Counted from the first letter of the stretch, positions 12,256 through 23,524 are shown. The stretch: DNA of 64,000 nt from Ascochyta rabiei (GCF_004011695.2 NC_082422.1:496001-560000), one strand, 5' to 3'. Numbers and translations are program-made. Notes: generated by a model from the letters alone, not told the origin.

Positions 12256-12544
12256 GTTTGCGGCTCTCGCAAGATATAGCAGGCTTGCTCAAGGCATCGC
12301 GATGTTGGGACTTTTGCTAGACGCACGAAGTCCAGACAGGTGCGAGCAAGATGCGTGGGGAGTGAAGAGGGAAGATCCCCACCAAAATGTTCAACAGCAA
12401 GGAGCTATGACGCTCGGGTCACTTTTTCGAAGGTAGCTGGCTCGAGGTGACGTTTTCACATACCGCGCTTCCCAAGCCTCTAACGGCTCCAGAATTACCG
12501 AATTCCTGTCGCAGACCCTAAGCAACCACACTGCACCCGCCAAA
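12256..12544. promoter_or_regulatory. divergent promoter between the WDR83-like and pICln-like genes
   Basis: This 289-bp gap separates two start codons pointing away from each other, so both promoters must lie inside or overlap it. No TATA box is obvious. Both genes have homologues linked to snRNP or spliceosome biology, which would make co-expression sensible, but that is inference. Confidence 0.6.
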
Positions 12545-13347
12545 ATGTCCATTCGACACGTCGACACCGCGCCCAAGGCCGCTGACTTCACCCCGCTACA
12601 AGAGCACCAAGAACAGACACCGGCAACCTTCTTCGGCGCAAAGCCAGTAACATACGCAAACTACTCTGGAGTTACACTCTCAGCACCAGCATCGCAGTTG
12701 CAAGAAGATGTCGTGTTCGCCAAGTTCACACCCACAACAGACGGCGACGACACTCTGATCAAGGATGTAGACATCTGGGTGACTTCAGAGTACGTTCTAC
12801 AAGACTCTACCCCTGAAGACAGATGCTGACGACACATAGATCACTCATCCTCTTTCAAACCGCTCCTGTACCGACCGGGGCTGCAATTTCGTACCCCGCC
12901 ATTGCCCTCCACGCGACGATGAAGTGGAAGTCCACAATCGAAGCGCTCTACATGAACCTGTCCCTCAACGATGCCGAGACCGTGAACGACGAAGAAGACA
13001 TCCAGACTCTCGAGCTCACCGTGCTACCGCCCAACTACGCCACTTCGCCAGACAACACATATATCAAGGACATCTTCAGCGCGATGAACATATGCGCAGA
13101 CCTGCACCCGGATCCTGACGCCGACGACGACGGACAGGATATGGAGGATGGCCTGAGTGCGCCGGGTGCGAGTGGATGGATCACAGCAGACAACATAGAC
13201 CAGTATGTGGACGAGGAGGGGAACTTCAATGGGATGGTGATTGGAGACGAGTTAGGACCTGGCGCGGGGACAGTGAGGCACAGAGACGATAACGAGGGCA
13301 CAAATGGCGTGAACGGAGATGAGACGAAGTGGTCCAGAACTGGCTAG
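12545..13347 (+). CDS. pICln-like methylosome subunit (Voldacs/PH-like domain)
   Basis: Exons 12545-12789 and 12840-13347, joined over a 50-bp GTACGT...TAG intron, give 250 residues. Near residue 80 the splice joins WVTSE to SLILFQ. The order is a PH-like beta fold (residues about 20-150, ending near FSAMNICADLHPDP), an acidic stretch DADDDGQDMEDG, and a second acidic patch QYVDEEGNF. This matches pICln/CLNS1A, a chaperone that holds Sm proteins in a ring precursor for the PRMT5 methylosome during snRNP assembly. Names referring to volume-regulated chloride channels are historical. Cytosolic and nuclear location is expected. Confidence 0.85.
12790..12839 (+). other. intron of the pICln-like gene
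   Basis: A 50-bp intron with a GTACGT donor and an ACATAG acceptor. It interrupts a Glu codon (GA|A) and restores the SLILFQTAP reading. Confidence 0.8.
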
Positions 13348-13822
13348 AAATCATAGCGAGACGACGAGGGCTTGTTGGAGTGAACAGTGCGTCCAGCTGA
13401 GTGCGTCCTACTTGAGCTGTAGCGAATCGACCGACATGAGTAATCGTCCCATGAGCGCGACAAGACGGTGGGTCGTAGTAGCCTATATTCAGAGTCTGGT
13501 TCGACACCGACTCAAACCAGCTTTCAGTACCAGAGCAACATAAGTTGCTGACAGCTTGTGGTTGTATCTGGGGCACCACGAGCACGCATTTCTCAATCTC
13601 CGCAAATCGAACGATTCGTAATGGAAAACACGTAGAATGTACAGTTTATACTTCCACTCCAAACGAGATAACTCAACCCCTCAGAACCGCTCCTGTTCCA
13701 AGCGTCTTCAACTCCTCTTCTCCCGCCTTTCCTCACAATTGTCTTCATGTCAGGCCCTCCGGTGCTTCTCTCTTTCTTTCTGTCTTTCTTCAAGCCAGTA
13801 AGTCACCGCCATCCACCTACGT

Positions 13823-14422
13823 CTACTGGAAGAAGACGTAGTACAGCGAAGTGACGACGGTCAAAGCAATAGCCGACCAACCCGTCCTGATGACCTGCTG
13901 GTTTGTGAAGCCGACGCCAATGTCCCACAACAGATGCCTCACACCATTGAACGAGTGGAAGAACATGGGGAACGCGAAGAAGCTCTTAAGCGCAATCTTG
14001 GCAGCCACAGGCCACGCCGCGACGGTCGCAACCATCGAGGCGGTCTCGAGGTGCCATCCGGTGTAGGGTGCGGCGAGGTATGCGAGACCAAAGAGGTAGA
14101 GAGAGCCAGAGAGCGTGATGCCCGTGATGCGGTTCAGCGACGAGGCGTACCAGGTGATTTGCGGCTTGTAGATGGAAAGGTGGGGCGAGACGGGGCGCTG
14201 GAGGCGCTGCTTGCGAAGGATCTCGGAGGCGGTGTCTCGCGAGGCGGCCTCTGTAGCTGCGAGCCTGATGTATCGTCAGCCTGTGCGTGGTGGTCGAAGG
14301 AGGGAGCGAGATGCTGCTACAGCAACATACCTCTTCTGGATGGTGCGGCCAGCAGGCGCGATCTTGAAGCTGGGGGCTGCCGCGCGGCGCAGGCCGAGCT
14401 GGAATACTCGCTGAGAAGCCAT
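13823..14422 (-). CDS. sdhC: succinate dehydrogenase cytochrome b560 subunit (complex II, SdhC)
   Basis: Exons 14422-14331 and 14264-13823, joined over a 66-bp GTATGT...CAG intron, give 177 residues. An Arg/Ala/Ser-rich mitochondrial presequence opens the protein. The family signature RPVSPHLSIYKPQITWY follows (residues 54-70), then SSLNRITG (quinone site Ser and Arg), three hydrophobic helices, and FHSFNGVRHLLWD. H134 fits the axial haem ligand. The protein anchors the succinate dehydrogenase dimer in the inner membrane and forms the ubiquinone pocket. It is also a target of SDHI fungicides: N75, G79, H134 and S135 have the unmutated state and the Pyrenophora numbering. The in-frame start at 14545 is unlikely because it adds no targeting feature. 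Confidence 0.95.
14265..14330 (-). other. intron of sdhC
   Basis: A 66-bp intron with a GTATGT donor and an ATCAG acceptor, near the end of the mitochondrial presequence. Removal joins QK-R to LAATEAA in frame. Confidence 0.85.
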
Positions 14423-15214
14423 TGTCGTCTGCTCTGCAAATTGACCTTGTCGTGGATTCGAGGGTGGTTGTCCCGTTACTGAACGTATCGATGTCGTCGT
14501 TGGTTCCTTCCTCCGATTCCCGAGGTCCCTGCCGCCTCCAATCACAGCCCTCGCTTACTCAACCACAGAATCGTCTGTGCGCAACGCATACCCGTAAAAT
14601 CTTCGCACGCGCGCTGGCGAAGGTTCTGCTTCTCTCCTTCACGAACCTCGTTATCGCCAACGCTGAGCTTTTGCGCTGAAGGCGTTGGAGTGACTTCTCA
14701 TCTGTCTGCTGGCGTTATGTCAGTGGACTGGGACCTGAGGGATCGGAGAGAGACGCCCGTCGTTAATCACTCGTACTGTTTAAATAATAACTTAACGAGC
14801 TTCATATCAAGGCAACATACTACGTAATGTGCAGATGACTTCGTACCTTCCCGAGGCAAGTCCTGTGATGTTGGCGTTTGCTCAATTTGAGATTGCAGAC
14901 GTAGCTGTTGTCAGCTGCTTGCAAATGAAATGCGCTATCCCGCCTGCACTATGCACGACGACCAGCAAGGCTGCACGTCGTGCGGACCAGTCGAGCTGTC
15001 ACTGAAGAACACAGTGAGCAAGTGACATATGGATGGAGATGTGCTTCACAGTGAGCCAACAACGATGATGATTTGATGGCCTGGTCCTTGGGCTGAAAAG
15101 TTTTCTCTCCGCCTTGTTCAACTCTTCACCTACCTTCCATTTGTGATTACGCCTGTCGCTGCCAAAACCGAGAATCCTGTAACCAAACGGACATCTCGCT
15201 CAACAAACGCCGCG
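14423..15214. other. divergent intergenic region of sdhC and the WDR89-like gene
   Basis: No gene is seen in this 792-bp gap. It must carry the promoters of sdhC (minus) and of the WD40 gene (plus). Around 14781-14830 it is locally AT-rich. An in-frame non-ATG extension from 15143 was not used because the first ATG is at 15215. Confidence 0.55.
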
Positions 15215-16588
15215 ATGGCGTCGCAAATATCCAGCTCTGACGTTGGGCTACCGCCAAACTCCTACATCTACAGGATCATTTCCACCGCACCGCGGCTAGA
15301 TCCGCTTTCATACTCCAAGACTGATCAACTTGCCATCATCTCATCTGACGACTCTCTGCGCTATATAGATCCAGCCACCTTGAACGTGAATGGCGTGGTC
15401 AAAACTGTCAACAACAGCGTCACCTGTCTGGAAAGGGCAAACGATGCACCAAGCAATGTCATTGCAACGGCTGGAAGAGATGGGCTTATCAGATTCTGGG
15501 ACAACAGAAGTAGACAGAAGGTCTTAGAAATTCAGAGCCGTACGTTCACAATTAACTGGTTTGATCATTCGCTGAAGACTGACAATATGCGCAGCGAACA
15601 AGCTTGTCTCATCTCTCGTTTGCGATGCGCAGAAAAACTTCGTAGCCGCTGGTATCGAGAATCCAGACGACGGGCCTCACGAATCTCCCGTCTACGTTTG
15701 GTATAGTGGTTCCATACATAGTCCCTCAACTTCGACTCCTGACCTTGTATCAGGGATCAGCGCAACACATCAGCGCCTCTGCGCTCGTTCTTCGAGTCAC
15801 ACACAGACACAGTCACATCTCTCCAGTTGCATCCGACACTTCCTACGCTACTTTTGTCCTCTAGCACAGATGGTCTAGTGAATATCTTCGATACGTCTCA
15901 ATCCGAAGAGGAAGACGCACTTTACCAAGTCATCAACCATGGATCTGCCATCGCACATGCAGGATTCATGTACCCAAGCACCGACATATTCGCACTCGGT
16001 ACTGACGAAACAATGAGCTTCTATGCCCTGCAAAGTCAGGAGGAGGAAGAAGAGGAACCGACGCCGAAGGCTTTTGGTGATGTGCGGGAGCCGCTTGGAT
16101 GTGAGTATTTGGCGAAGATGCATTGGGTTGGTAGCCAACCATTTCTTGCTACAGGGAAGCACAGGTGAGTACCCGCGGAATTACAATGCGCCACAGATGC
16201 TGATACACGACAGCGAGAGACGTCTCGATCTGGTACCCGTGTGCAAAGGAGTGGGTGGACCGTTGCAATATGAATACGATATCGCAAAGAGCGTCAGGCT
16301 ATCAAGTGCACATGGCGAGGAGGTCGTGCGAGATTTATTCACCGACACTCACGTACGTTCTTGAGGAGCTCACCTCGCCTGCAGATACTAACATGAATGT
16401 AGTCTCAGACTACCTACACCGTTGGCGAAGATGGACACGTCCGCGCCTGGAAGACTGAAGCATCTACTGACGAGACTATGGTGGTCGATGAGGAGGCAGA
16501 TACTAGGAAGAAGGACAAGAAAGACAGGAAAGAGAAGCGCAAGGAGAAGAAAGAGAAAAAGGACAAGAAGAGGTATGAGCCATACTAA
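15215..16588 (+). CDS. WD40-repeat protein, WDR89-like
   Basis: Five exons, 15215-15539, 15595-15700, 15754-16164, 16214-16352 and 16403-16588, give 388 residues. All four introns (49-55 bp) have GT-AG ends, and the phases close at every join. WD-type blades include ATAGRDGLIRFWDN, a blade ending VYVWDQRN (restored by splicing), SSSTDGLVNIFDT and VGEDGHVRAWK. The C-terminus is a Lys-rich tail (RKKDKKDRKEKRKEKKEK), which suggests nuclear or nucleolar location. The layout fits WDR89-like proteins of unknown biochemical role. A propeller acting as a protein-interaction platform is the safe statement. Confidence 0.85.
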
Positions 16589-17005
16589 ATGCCTGTTGAG
16601 ATGTGAGAGTACGAGTTGCACACAATGACCCTGAATGGCACACAATGCTCCTGTAGCCTTTGTCAAACTACAACGGTTCTCAACACCTTTTTCATCAAGC
16701 TATACATGAGCTTGTAGAACACAGCGTCCCCACGTCGTCCGGATCTGCCGCTAGTCAAATGTACCCCGCAGCCACTCCGCTGTGTGGTTACATCACATCC
16801 TCCGATTATCACAAAACGTTCTATGACTTGCCGTTCTGGGGATCGTATTCATGTAATTGCTTGACGATCGGAAGGATGACAGGGAGGGAAGTTACATCGT
16901 GCCATGCCAAGAAGGCAGGAATGAACGGTCATATATACCCGCAAAACCCATTCGCACGATGCACTCCCATTGTTTTGATGAAGCACGGGACAGTCCTCGC
17001 GAATA
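16589..17005. other. intergenic region before the GH92 gene
   Basis: No gene is supported in this 417-bp gap. It holds the 3' end of the WD40 gene and the promoter of the mannosidase. A TATATA stretch occurs at 16932-16937, about 70 bp before the ATG. Confidence 0.5.
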
Positions 17006-19600
17006 ATGCAGTCTTCATCTGGACTGAAGGCCTTTGTGGTCTCTTGCCTCGTAGTCTCTACTAGCGCGCAAGGTGAGCCAGATGCACGAGGCAAAACGCC
17101 CTACGAGTATGTGAATCCACTCATCGGGACCATCAATGGAGGCAAGTAGAATGAATCTAAACACAAAAGATAACGCAGGTTAACATTGAACAGGTCATGT
17201 CTTCCCTGGTGCAACGCTTCCATTCGGTAAGTTGCGGTACACATCAATCACTTCTCATCTTCTATTAATTAAAACTCAGGCATGGCCAAAGCTGGCGCTG
17301 ATACCTCCGGTGGTGAAAACCAAGGAGGTTTCGCATCAGACACGTCACCGATATATGGCTTCTCGCACATGCACGACAGCGGAACTGGTGGCTCAGCATC
17401 GCTCGGCAACTTCCCTATCTTCGCGCAAGCGGGGTGCCCAAACGATGATATCAATGCGTGTAAATACGCTCAGTGGCAACGTGCACAGCCTCGCCAAGAA
17501 GGGAGCGTGAATGCACGACCAGGGTACTTCGACATCACCTTGACATCCAACATAAGGACAGAGATGACAGTAACAAACCACACGGCTCTGTGCAGACTCA
17601 CGTTTCCAGCCACTCCAGTTACTGCAAACACAACACTGAATCCGCACATCCTAGTCGAGCTTGCTGATCTCCCCAGGACCAGGAGTGAAGCCAATATCAC
17701 TGTGTATCCAGATAGTGGACGCATAACGGGCGGCGGACGCTTCTCACCTTCTTTCGGCAGCGGAACATACCAGTCCTACTTTTGTCTCGACTTCCATGGT
17801 GCGAAAGTGAAAGATGTAGGTGTCTGGAGCAATTCGCGCGCCTCTAAGCAAGCACAGAGCCTCAAGATCAAGCCTGGCGACGAGCGTCAAACACCCAGCG
17901 ACACACCCGCAGGTGGCTGGGTACAATTCGAGAAGCCGGAAGCAGCAAACCAAATTTTGGCTAGAGTTGGTATGAGCTTTATCAGCGAAGCTCAAGCCTG
18001 CTCTAATGCCGAGCGAGAGATTGCGACTGGAGATTTTGATAGCGTCGTAGCTGTAGCCGAAGCTGCTTGGAAGTCAAAGTTCTCTGTGATCACCTTGAAA
18101 GACGGCGGTGTATCAGAGGTCCTCCTGAAAGCGTTCTGGAGTGGCGTGTACCGTTCCATGATCTCGCCGCAGGATTACACAGGCGAGAACCCGTTCTGGG
18201 AGGACGGAGAACCGTACTATGATTCTTTCTACTGCATTTGGGATTCTTTCAGGAGCATACATCCCCTCCTCACGATACTTGATCCACACAGCCAGACCTT
18301 GATGGTCAGAAGTCTGCTGAGTATATACAAGCACACTGGCTATCTCCCCGACTGCAGAATGAGCCACTGCAAAGGTATTTGCGCTGTTGTCGTTCCCAGT
18401 GACTTGCTTACCTAGTCAGGATTCACACAAGGCGGCTCAAATGCAGATATTGTAATCGTAGACGCGTACCTTAAAAACATCTCCGCAGGAATTGACTGGA
18501 CTTTCGCCTACGAAGCCATAGTCAAGGATGCCGAAATCGAGCCTCCAGACTGGAACCTCGAAGGCCGTGGTGGCCTCGCGTCCTGGAAAAGTCTTGGCTA
18601 CATCCCCACCGAGAACCTCGACACCGACGGCACCGGCCTAGAGACACGATCTATATCCCGCACTGTAGAGTATGCATACAACGACTTCGCCATCAGCACG
18701 CTCGCACGCTCACTTGGAAACCTGGCGGACGCGCAGAAGTATCTTGGACGGAGTGGGAATTGGAGGAATATGTTCAACCCCACGCAAAGAAGCGTTGTGA
18801 ACGGACAAGACACAGGTTTCGAGGGCTTCCTACAACCCCGTTACATGAACGGTACATTCGGCTACCAGGACCCGATTTTCTGCTCCCCACTCCTCAACTT
18901 CACAGGCTGCTATCTCAACCCATCTGGGCGCGAGACCTACGAAGGACCTATCTGGATGTACTCGTTCTACGCACCTGGAGATATGGCGTCCCTCATCACC
19001 ACGCTCGGCGGCACAGACACTTTCGTCAAACGCCTGGACTGGCTGCATGAGTCTGGCGTCCTGTATGTCGGTGACGAACAATCGTTCCTCAACCTATTCC
19101 TGTACCACTACGCTGGTCGCCCGGGCAAGAGCGCGCAGCGAGCACACCAGTACATCCCCAGTCTGTTCAACGACACCATCTCTGGGATCCCGGGCAACGA
19201 CGATTCCGGCGCCATGGGCTCTTTCGAAGCGCTTGTCATGATGGGCTTGTATCCCAACGCGGGACAAGATGTGTATTTCATCACCCCTCCTTTCTTCGAG
19301 GAGGTGAACATACTGAATCAGCAGACCGGCAAGACTGCCACGGTCAGGAACATCAACTTCGACCCTGCATTCGAGAGTATATATGTTCAGAGCGCGACGC
19401 TCAACGGACAGCCGTACACGAAGAACTGGTTGACGCATGGCTTCTTCCTTGGAGGAGGGGTGCTGGAGCTGACGCTGGGGCCGCAGGAGAGTGACTGGGG
19501 TACCAGACCGGAGGATGTACCGCCCAGTCTGGGGCCATTTGGGAATGTCACAGGCATGAATGAACTGGATCGCAGGTGGACGGAGAGTGGGTTCGTGTAG
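17006..19600 (+). CDS. secreted glycoside hydrolase family 92 alpha-mannosidase
   Basis: Four exons, 17006-17141, 17194-17226, 17280-18374 and 18420-19600, give 814 residues, normal for GH92. The signal peptide (FVVSCLVVSTSAQG) is followed at once by the family opening YVNPLIGTINGGHVFPG and ATLPFGMAKAGAD. Later landmarks are YGFSHMHDSG, a central FWSGVYRSMISPQDY, FYCIWDSFRSIHPL, and the C-terminal GNDDSGAMGSFEALVMMGLYP typical of the catalytic (alpha/alpha)6 domain. The enzymes are Ca-dependent exo-mannosidases acting on N-glycans. Intron 1 seems to use a GC donor (GCAAGT); every GT choice breaks the frame. The 33-bp second exon is a micro-exon. The gene overlaps the tail of a broken transporter gene on the other strand. 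Confidence 0.9.
17142..17193 (+). other. probable GC-AG intron in the GH92 gene
   Basis: The donor reads G|GCAAGT and the acceptor AACAG. This splice alone joins NGG to HVFPGATLPFG. The nearest GT (four bases on) gives the wrong phase with either acceptor. Confidence 0.75.
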
Positions 19601-19619
19601 GCAATGAGCGTAGACAGAT

Positions 19620-20517
19620 CCGTCCTCTGGCTGTAGACACGGACGCAATATCGAGCACGACCAATACGACAATGAACTTGAGCGGTCCTTTTGCATCAGT
19701 GTTGTACAGTCTGCAGAACGACTGATGCCCTCCTCCGGTGCTGACAATGCTCCAGTACTTCTCGCTGCTCTTCTTACGCAGTGTTTTACCATACTTCATC
19801 ATGATCAAGAACGTGGACACGCATGCCAAACCGACAAAGGCTGCCGAAATAAAACAGTTATGGTATCCCATGTTAGTTACCCAAGGAGTGATACTGCAGC
19901 CGGTTAGCACAGGACCCAAAGCAGGAAGGAGCAACGTACGCATAGCTGACAGCCAACATCACAGTGTCTCGAACAACGATAGTGGCCGCCATCGCATCGG
20001 CGCAAACACCCGGGTAGCTATCAATCAGGGTAGTTGATACTCAGCGTAAACCCCAAGCAAGTCGTGAACGCCAGGCTGCCCATAGCCGCAAGAAGGCCAA
20101 CCCAGTGAGTCCGCTGCGCTGCACCCCCCCCCCCCCCCCCACAACAGAACCGCAGCTGCAGGCACCATGACCATGCAGATTGCAAGGGGCCAGAGGCGGA
20201 ACTCGGCTTCGGCGCCCCAGAAGTAGGGCGTGTCGCTGAGGACGAGTGAGGCGGTGGCGTTGAGGATATTGAACCAGATGAGGTACGAGCCGGCGGAGAA
20301 GCCGGTGTAGAGTACAACCGGCCACGTTAGGTACAGAGATATGCTCTTGAGATGGCTGAGCATGGTCCCGTTCTGCGATGGGTTCCAAAGCGAGAGCTTT
20401 TGTTTGAAGGTCTTGGTCTGGGTGGGAACTCTGTATTCTTCACTCGCGGAGGTTTGTACCGCCGCCAGTTGCTGCTGTTTGAGCCTGCATTGGATGAGCG
20501 AGAGGTTCACTTAAACT
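19620..20517 (-). pseudogene. broken MFS transporter (HOL1/DHA1-type), C-terminal half
   Basis: Translated pieces on the minus strand match the second half of fungal 12-TM major facilitator transporters: a cytosolic loop KLSLWNPSQNG, helix 7 region LTWPVVLYTGFSAGSYLIWFN, a LWPLAICMVMVPAAAVLLWG helix, AMGSLAFTTCLGFTLSINY, and a final AVSYA-ITPWVTNMGYHNC-FISAAFVGLA across a well-formed intron (donor GTACGT, branch GCTAAC, CAG). Damage is multiple. The first six helices are not recognisable upstream, the segment after SDTPYFW lacks about one helix, a run of 17 C at 20124-20140 shifts the frame, and one further base shift lies near 20030. The gene is therefore treated as dead. Its 3' end overlaps the GH92 gene. 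Confidence 0.7.
20124..20140. repeat. 17-base poly-C run inside the transporter pseudogene
   Basis: An uninterrupted run of 17 C on the plus strand, read as a Gly run in the minus-strand gene. Such runs slip easily in replication and are also error-prone in sequencing, so the exact length is uncertain. Confidence 0.8.
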
Positions 20518-21256
20518 TGAGCCACCTCTCGGGGCATGCCCAGAGGCCATTCAAGTATCACGCTCCTCGCATCAATTGATCTCGACACGCTGTTCGAAAC
20601 GGGCCAGACCATTCGGTGTGCAAGGCTGCCAGCCGACCTTGCAGTGGTCGAGCAGAGCAATCAGCGACAGGTAGCAAGAAACGGACTTTGCGAACGTCTG
20701 CCGATGATGATTAGGATCTCTCCTGACGCTGTACGCGCACCGCTGTCGTGTCTTGGAGATGAATACCCCAGACTCGTCTCCGCACACCGGCTCGTCCCCG
20801 CTCGCGTGGCGTTCTTCCGTGAAAGTCAAAGCTCAGCAAGATCCATAAAGGATTGCCAGACCGCCGGCGCAACCCACAGGTCCATCAAAAATCAGAACTA
20901 GGAGAGCCTTCACAGCAATCGTCGTTGGGAGCAAAGACGTTGCTTGTTGCACGTTAGGATTGTGGAGACGAGGGGCTGTGAACAATCAAGCTGGAGTCTG
21001 TGGGTATCTCCGGCGATTTTGTCACTTTGCTGAACAGCCTCACGAGGTACGGTTATGATTATCGGCCTCAGCTTATCTCTAGAAACTGAAAAACATACCA
21101 TCTGCGTGTTTCAATGCGATGGAAAGCTTAGGTTATCATGGTCTGATGTAATCATTAAAGTCTATGCTATGCTGTATGTTGTATCTACATATGTACAAGC
21201 TGTCATCGTTCTATCATTATCGTAATCTCAAAACCTTCTCTCGATACAACATGCAC
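20518..21256. other. intergenic, perhaps eroded transporter N-terminus
   Basis: No intact gene. A minus-strand stretch near 20750-20790 contains GVFISKT, which faintly recalls an MFS loop, but no membrane helices follow. I regard it as too weak to annotate. Confidence 0.35.
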
Positions 21257-22186
21257 TTAGTTGTAGGTGAAGACGGGAGCAGTGAGGTTGGCGTACTGGC
21301 CGGAGCCGAAGGGGTTGGAGGGGGTGACCTTCTGGCCGTTGATGTCTGAGACGCCGAACCAAGCCAGCTCCTTGCCGTTAACAACGGTCATGACAGCGAA
21401 AGCGGGGGCAGGCTGCGCAGTGTATCCCCAAGAGACGGTGTAAGGAGAGCCAGATGTGCAGGGCTGGTTGGACCAGGACTCGGTGGCAGCGTCCTTACCG
21501 GGCATGCGGATGACGGTGCAGCGCTCGGTCTTGCCGTCGGCCTCGATGACGAAGTTGTAGTCGCAACCAGAGTTGTCTTCACCGCAGTAGCGGCTCAGAT
21601 TGTTAACAGCCCATGTCTTGTCAGACTTTACTGGGTTGGAACCACTGGAAACTGGGACAGCGGAGGGTGTGGGGCAAGAGCCCGGGTGAGCCGGGTTGCA
21701 GCCTCCGGGGATCGATGTTGCAACAGGTGTAGCAACAGCCGTCGAGAAGTAGGATGAAGGGCAAGAGCCAGGATGAGCCGGGTTGCAGCCTCCGGGGATC
21801 GATGTTGCAACAGGTGTAGCAACAGCCGTCGAGAAGTAGGATGAAGGGCAAGAGCCAGGATGAGCCGGGTTGCAGCCACCAGGAATGCTAGTAGCAACAG
21901 GGGTCGCCTGTGTGGAAGTAGGCTCGGGGTCGCATGATGTAGCTGATGGTGTAGCGACTGTGGACGAACGGACAATGGTCGCAGTGGCAGACGCGCAATA
22001 CTCACGGCCACGAGCGTTGTCCTCGCCGAGGCAAGACTGGAGATCACAAGCACATGCGACCTGGGGAACTCCTGAGGCGACGCAAGACTTGTATGTGTCC
22101 TGGCACGGGTCCTGGCGGCGGTTGAGCGGTCCGGCGGAGATGACGGAGGTAAGAGCAAGGGCAACGGCGAGAGTCTTAGTGTACAT
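21257..22186 (-). CDS. secreted Cys-rich protein with internal 29-residue repeats
   Basis: An intronless 309-residue protein from the ATG at 22186. The signal peptide ([12 protein letters not shown]) is followed by a Kex2-type LNRRQ site. A Cys-rich stretch with eight Cys (residues about 27-65) leads into a Thr/Ser/Pro linker. Then come two near-identical 29-residue units containing [18 protein letters not shown] and a partial third. A C-terminal domain of about 120 residues begins [13 protein letters not shown] and has four Cys. No named family was recognised. Secretion, Cys content and repeats make it a candidate effector or cell-wall protein, which is inference. A TATA-like box (plus 22321-22327) lies about 135 bp upstream of the start. 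Confidence 0.85.
   Translation of the reverse strand: MYTKTLAVALALTSVISAGPLNRRQDPCQDTYKSCVASGVPQVACACDLQSCLGEDNARGREYCASATATIVRSSTVATPSATSCDPEPTSTQATPVATSIPGGCNPAHPGSCPSSYFSTAVATPVATSIPGGCNPAHPGSCPSSYFSTAVATPVATSIPGGCNPAHPGSCPTPSAVPVSSGSNPVKSDKTWAVNNLSRYCGEDNSGCDYNFVIEADGKTERCTVIRMPGKDAATESWSNQPCTSGSPYTVSWGYTAQPAPAFAVMTVVNGKELAWFGVSDINGQKVTPSNPFGSGQYANLTAPVFTYN
21672..21890 (-). repeat. 87-bp in-frame tandem repeat
   Basis: Units start at 21672, 21759 and 21846, exactly 87 bp (29 codons) apart. The first two copies differ at very few bases. The third is cut short and diverges after about 35 bp. The repeat lies inside the secreted protein gene and keeps its frame, so copy number can change without frameshift. 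Confidence 0.9.
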
Positions 22187-23524
22187 CTTCAAGGTCTTTC
22201 TTGCTGATGATGAGGTGATGAAATGGGACTAGATATCAGAAGAAAGTGTCGTGGGATGGAGGAGTGATGTTTGTGGTTGGTGAGTTTGGATGTGAATAAG
22301 AGAGAGGGATTCTTCAATCCTTATATGTAAATTCAGATCGCTTCTCCCGGTAGCCCGGAGACCTTCACCATGGTACTCATGCGAGGAAAATCAGTGCACA
22401 TGACGTCGGTTCTCGTGTTTTGGTTGCACTGACCTAAAGCGCGAGGCTGGTGAGGGTCCTGCCTCTGCGCTAGATCGCTAGTACCCGTCGCCCATGCAAC
22501 GTCAGTATCTAAATTTGTCTTTGACCACTCACATTGCCACCCGGAGCCTCGGCCGACTCGACACCTGCGGCACTACCTATCATGCGAGCGAGGAATGTCC
22601 GCCGTATCCGCTGCGCTGTCAAGGTACTTTTGTGCCCTGTAGCAAGACCTGGGGTGCAGATCAAGTCCCATGGAGCGGTGGCAATCCCAGTCGGGCATCG
22701 CAGGATGGACTCAATAGAGCGCTAGCCCATGTCAGATCCGACAGCCCGACGACAGAGTCGTATGGGCCAAAACTCAAGACGACCTCGTATCTGGCGTGTT
22801 GCTATCTGAATGAGGTCTGAAGTCATAGACTCGGCGAGTTGCCAACTCCCCGAAAGCATCTTCAACGTCACTCGCCTCGTATAAGACTTGCCAGAGAATG
22901 AGATGCTATCCCTGAACGAAGCTAATCAGCGCGAGCAGCGCGCAAGGTTTCTAGGAACGAGCTCAATCGCCAAGCAGAGTCCAACGCAGCTGGTTCCGAT
23001 CACAAAGGGCGACTGTTTGTGATCTGTGGCTGGGATGAGCGCGCATTGACTCGTGAGTTTTCCACATCAGAAGAGATGGTCGATGCTCAGGTGTAAGTGT
23101 GGGGACCTGTGGATCGTCCGTTGACCATCGCGTTTATGACACGCCACCTGATCATCTTGCATGGTACCTGCGGATGGCATCTCAGCGTCTCTCAGGCAAG
23201 TGGTCGTCGCATTAGCAACACACGTGAGGTCCTCCAGACTTTTCATCCTCTCCCAGACTGCTGTCACACAAGTCAAGATTGATTGTCTGCTGGAGCCATT
23301 GAAGTGGCTGGGAGCGATACGAGATGGAACGTGCGTGATGGAGGTGGACTTGGAGAGAATGTTCTGGTGGAAAAAACGAACGTCGTCGAAGTACCCTTGC
23401 AGAGTGCTGAGCGGATATCGAATGGCTGGCAAGGACAAACGTTTACATTTGGTATCGAACGATAATAGGAACACACAACAGCCGCCGTAGCCACTCGTCC
23501 CGCCTCTCCGTCTCAGGCACTTTA
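22187..23524. other. intergenic region
   Basis: The first 200 bases are the promoter of the secreted repeat protein. The remainder shows no frame with convincing protein character; the ATG frame at 22494-22820 looks like chance. Confidence 0.45.

Noticed and set aside
22494..22820. 108-residue ATG frame
   Set aside because: No protein-like features; it lies alone in an intergenic stretch and is probably chance.
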